This document shows, in pieces, positions 61,933 through 64,000 of a stretch of DNA of 64,000 nucleotides. The DNA is taken from assembly GCA_003576535.1 (NCBI GenBank), contig QXCQ01000234.1:190-64189 (forward strand), in the 5' to 3' direction. Source of the stretch: Nakamurella silvestris (GTDB lineage Bacteria; Actinomycetota; Actinomycetes; Mycobacteriales; Nakamurellaceae). A program made the translations under genes and the position numbers. The notes under the pieces are model-generated. The model made no database searches. It had not been told where the DNA came from and saw only the letters and a list, made by a program, of their open reading frames with translations. Position 1 is the stretch's first letter. Every line of letters begins with the position of its first letter.

Positions 61933-63032
61933 CCCCAACCCCCGGCGCGGGAACGGGTGCGCAACAACAGGTAGAAGAAGAACGGGCCGCCGACCAGAGC
62001 GGTCAGCACACCGAGCGGAAGCTCCTGGGAGGGCACGATCGTGCGGGCGATCAGGTCGGCGAGCACCAGGACCAGGGCGCTGCCGATGGCACTGGCCGGC
62101 ACCAGCAAGCGGTGACCGGGTCCGGCGATCATCCGGATCAGGTGGGGGACGACGAGTCCGACGAAGGCGATGACGCCGGTGAAGGCCACCCCGGAGGCGA
62201 CGAGCAGCGCCACCACCACGATCAGCTTGATCCGCAGCCGCTCGACATCGACACCGAGGTGGCGGGCGGGTGTCTCACCCAGGGCCAACAGGTCCAGCTT
62301 GCCGGCCGATCCCATGGCCACGGCCAGGCCCACGAGCAGACAGGGCAGGACCACCCAGATCGTCGCCCAGGAGGAGCCGGACAGGGAACCCAGGTTCCAG
62401 AATGCGATGTCGCGCAGGGCGGAGTCGTCGGAGATGAAGGTGAAGAAACCGATCACCGCCCCGGTGAGGGCGTTGACGGCGATACCGGTCAGGATCAACG
62501 TGACGACCTCCGACCGGCCACGCGATCGGGAGAGTGCATACACGAACAGGGTTGTCACCAGACCGCCGACGAACGCCGCGGCCGCGATCGTCCAGTTGCC
62601 GAGGGTGGAGATGCCGAAGACGATCACGGTGAAGGCACCGACGGCCGCGCCGGAGGACACCCCGATGACACCCGGCTCGGCGAGCGGGTTCCCGAAGACA
62701 CCCTGCATCAGCGCGCCCGCGCAGCCCAGGGCCATTCCGACCAGGACCGCCATCAGCACCCGCGGGAAACGTACCGACCACAGGGTGTAATACCCCTGGG
62801 GGTCGGCGGGCAGGGAGAAGGCGGTGGGCAGGCGGTCGAAACCCAGCTGCCACAGGATCGACCCGATGACCTCACCGGGAGAGGTGGGCACCTGGCCGAT
62901 GCCGGCGGCGAACAGACAAGCGACGATCAGCGCGATGGTGAGGATCGGCAGCAGTACGGAAGCGCGCATCCGACGCACCGTGGCCGGTGCGGTGGTCACG
63001 GCCGTTTGCGAGGAGGAAACGGTTGTTGCCAT
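61929..63032 (-). CDS. hmuU: Heme ABC importer permease (FecCD family)
   Basis: The 367-residue permease has about ten hydrophobic helices. RFPRVLMAVLVGMALGCAGALMQGVFGNPLAEPG is readable in parts (RFPRVLMAVLVG, GALMQGVFGNPLAEPGVIG) and is the family signature. The cytoplasmic coupling loop carries GFVGLVVPHL-like AFVGLVVPHLIRMIAGPGH. It starts eight bases after the binding-protein stop. With HmuV it should import heme for iron; vitamin B12 transport is the alternative, made less likely by HmuT context. Confidence 0.92.
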   Translation of the reverse strand: MATTVSSSQTAVTTAPATVRRMRASVLLPILTIALIVACLFAAGIGQVPTSPGEVIGSILWQLGFDRLPTAFSLPADPQGYYTLWSVRFPRVLMAVLVGMALGCAGALMQGVFGNPLAEPGVIGVSSGAAVGAFTVIVFGISTLGNWTIAAAAFVGGLVTTLFVYALSRSRGRSEVVTLILTGIAVNALTGAVIGFFTFISDDSALRDIAFWNLGSLSGSSWATIWVVLPCLLVGLAVAMGSAGKLDLLALGETPARHLGVDVERLRIKLIVVVALLVASGVAFTGVIAFVGLVVPHLIRMIAGPGHRLLVPASAIGSALVLVLADLIARTIVPSQELPLGVLTALVGGPFFFYLLLRTRSRAGGWG

Positions 63033-63040
63033 GGACTTTC

Positions 63041-64000
63041 TCAGGTTCCTGTCCGGTACACGGCCCGTGCCAGGGCCTGCACCATCTCGCCGGTACGGGG
63101 ACCGAAGGAGAGCAGCGCGCTGTCGTCCATCGCCACCACCCGGCGGTTCGCCCCGGCGGGCGTCTGGGCCACTCCGGGCAGTTTCAGCAGGCCGTCGATA
63201 CCGCCGACGGAGGTCAACCCCTCGTTCATCACCAGGATGACGTCGGGGGCGGCGTTGATCAGCCCCTCACTGGTCAACGGCCGGAACTTCTTCAGCCCGA
63301 TCGCGGTGCCGGCGTCCTCGGCCCCGATGGCCTCGATCATCGAATCGGCACCGGAACCGTCGCCGGCGATCAGGTAGACCCCGGCGGTCCCGCGGACGTA
63401 CAGGAAGGCGACCCGCAGCTTCTCGTGGTCCTTCGGTGCGGACGCGAGCGCGGCCGACACCTGTTTCTCGGTACGGGCATTGAGCTGCATCCCCACCCCT
63501 GGAACCCCGAGGGCGGTGGCCACGGCCGAGATCCGGGGGGCGATACCGTCGAGGGACCAGGCCTCGTCGATCACCACCACTGCCACACCCGCAGCACGGA
63601 TCTGATCGATCACCTCGGGGGGGCCGACGGATCCGTCCACCAGGATCAACGTCGGGTTGAGCGCCAGGATCGGTTCGGTCGCCAGGTCGTGGCCCTGGGT
63701 CACGACCGGAAGATGTTCGGCGGCGTAGAAGGTCGAGGAGATGTCGCGGCCCACCACATGATCACCCAACCCCAGGGTGAACACGATCTCGGCGAGGGAA
63801 CCGGACAGGTTCACCGCGATGATGCGATCGATCGAGGTGACCGTCACCTCGGGACCGTCTGCCGAGTGCACGGTCACCGGCAGCACCGGCTCCGGGTTGC
63901 TGACGACCGGCTGGATGTCCCGCGGGTCGAACCCCAGGTCGGCGCTGCCGTCCCCGTTGTCGGTGACGGCGGCCGTGGTGGTCTGGCCGTAGCCGGTCGG
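63041..64000 (-). CDS. hmuT: Heme-binding substrate protein, partial (N-terminus outside the window)
   Basis: The frame is open to the window edge, so the start and the expected signal peptide lie beyond 64000. The visible 319 residues have the cluster A binding-protein fold: RIIAVNLSGSLAEIVFTLGLG, VVGRDISSTFYAAEHLPVV, LNPTLILVDGSVGPPEVID, FLYVRGTAGVYLIAGDGSGA and VILVMNEGLTSVGGIDGLL. This is the HmuT type that binds heme outside the membrane. A Tyr or His heme ligand is likely, for example in STFYAAEHLP. The operon order hmuTUV is standard. Confidence 0.88.
   Translation of the reverse strand, partial: PTGYGQTTTAAVTDNGDGSADLGFDPRDIQPVVSNPEPVLPVTVHSADGPEVTVTSIDRIIAVNLSGSLAEIVFTLGLGDHVVGRDISSTFYAAEHLPVVTQGHDLATEPILALNPTLILVDGSVGPPEVIDQIRAAGVAVVVIDEAWSLDGIAPRISAVATALGVPGVGMQLNARTEKQVSAALASAPKDHEKLRVAFLYVRGTAGVYLIAGDGSGADSMIEAIGAEDAGTAIGLKKFRPLTSEGLINAAPDVILVMNEGLTSVGGIDGLLKLPGVAQTPAGANRRVVAMDDSALLSFGPRTGEMVQALARAVYRTGT

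Overview
The window is high-GC DNA with actinobacterial gene content. Pointers to Actinomycetota are mycothiol S-conjugate amidase (mca), the fused LysX lysyl-tRNA synthetase, SAM-IV riboswitches, a ClpC2-like protein and frequent GTG/TTG or leaderless starts. The block at about 38.7-51.9 kb follows, from memory, the order of the Mycobacterium tuberculosis Rv1075c-Rv1086 region (SGNH hydrolase, cbs, metB, greA, mca, small membrane protein, thioredoxin-domain protein, hemolysin III, short-chain Z-isoprenyl diphosphate synthase). The organism is therefore a relative of the Mycobacteriales or a neighbouring order. I cannot name the genus. No tRNA, rRNA, CRISPR array, transposase or phage gene was seen.

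Layout. 0-8.3 kb: DUF1345 and PAP2 membrane proteins, a histidine kinase convergent with a response regulator, lysX and a quinone-oxidoreductase-like enzyme. 8.3-35.3 kb: a sulfur-acquisition region. It holds three SAM-IV riboswitches, a four-gene operon (FMN reductase-GNAT fusion, FAD/NAD(P)-binding protein, luciferase-like monooxygenase, DUF1684), an amino-acid/cystine-type ABC importer, a second monooxygenase/FMN reductase operon ending in an unusual RibBA-like protein, a rhodanese protein, metNIQ, and two NtaA/DszA-type monooxygenases with a GNAT protein. Unrelated genes are interspersed: HAD and CPT-like kinase, F420-dependent reductase, carbonic anhydrase, VOC protein and MFS exporter. 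35.5-51.9 kb: a PQQ-like propeller protein, BI-1, and the conserved cbs/metB/ilvA/greA/mca block with a ClpC2-like gene. 52-61 kb: a DUF885-like metallopeptidase, pyruvyltransferase and flippase-like pair, a two-component system, and PhoH. 61.1-64 kb: hmuV, hmuU and a partial hmuT on the minus strand.

How it fits together. The sulfur genes look like a regulon with layered control. SAM-IV aptamers begin at the predicted transcription starts of three operons. Two short GTG-started leader peptides ending in a His-Ile/Val-Asp...Ser...Leu-Cys motif precede metNIQ and the ABC importer. A previously unnamed (to me) inverted repeat, roughly YTGA-N9-TCAACAA, recurs at six sulfur promoters. The inferred role is to scavenge organosulfur compounds (sulfonates, sulfones, methionine, cystine) with FMNH2-dependent monooxygenases and ABC importers. 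cbs and metB at 40-42 kb cover transsulfuration.

Repeats. Three families of long intergenic palindromes sit after gene ends. One has seven copies of about 70 bp, in both orientations, and twice the neighbouring gene end is duplicated with it. At 49.43-49.48 kb two perfect 19-bp palindromes carry the -35 and -10 boxes of the leaderless ClpC2-like gene, which itself has a helix-turn-helix segment. This is a compact autoregulatory promoter.
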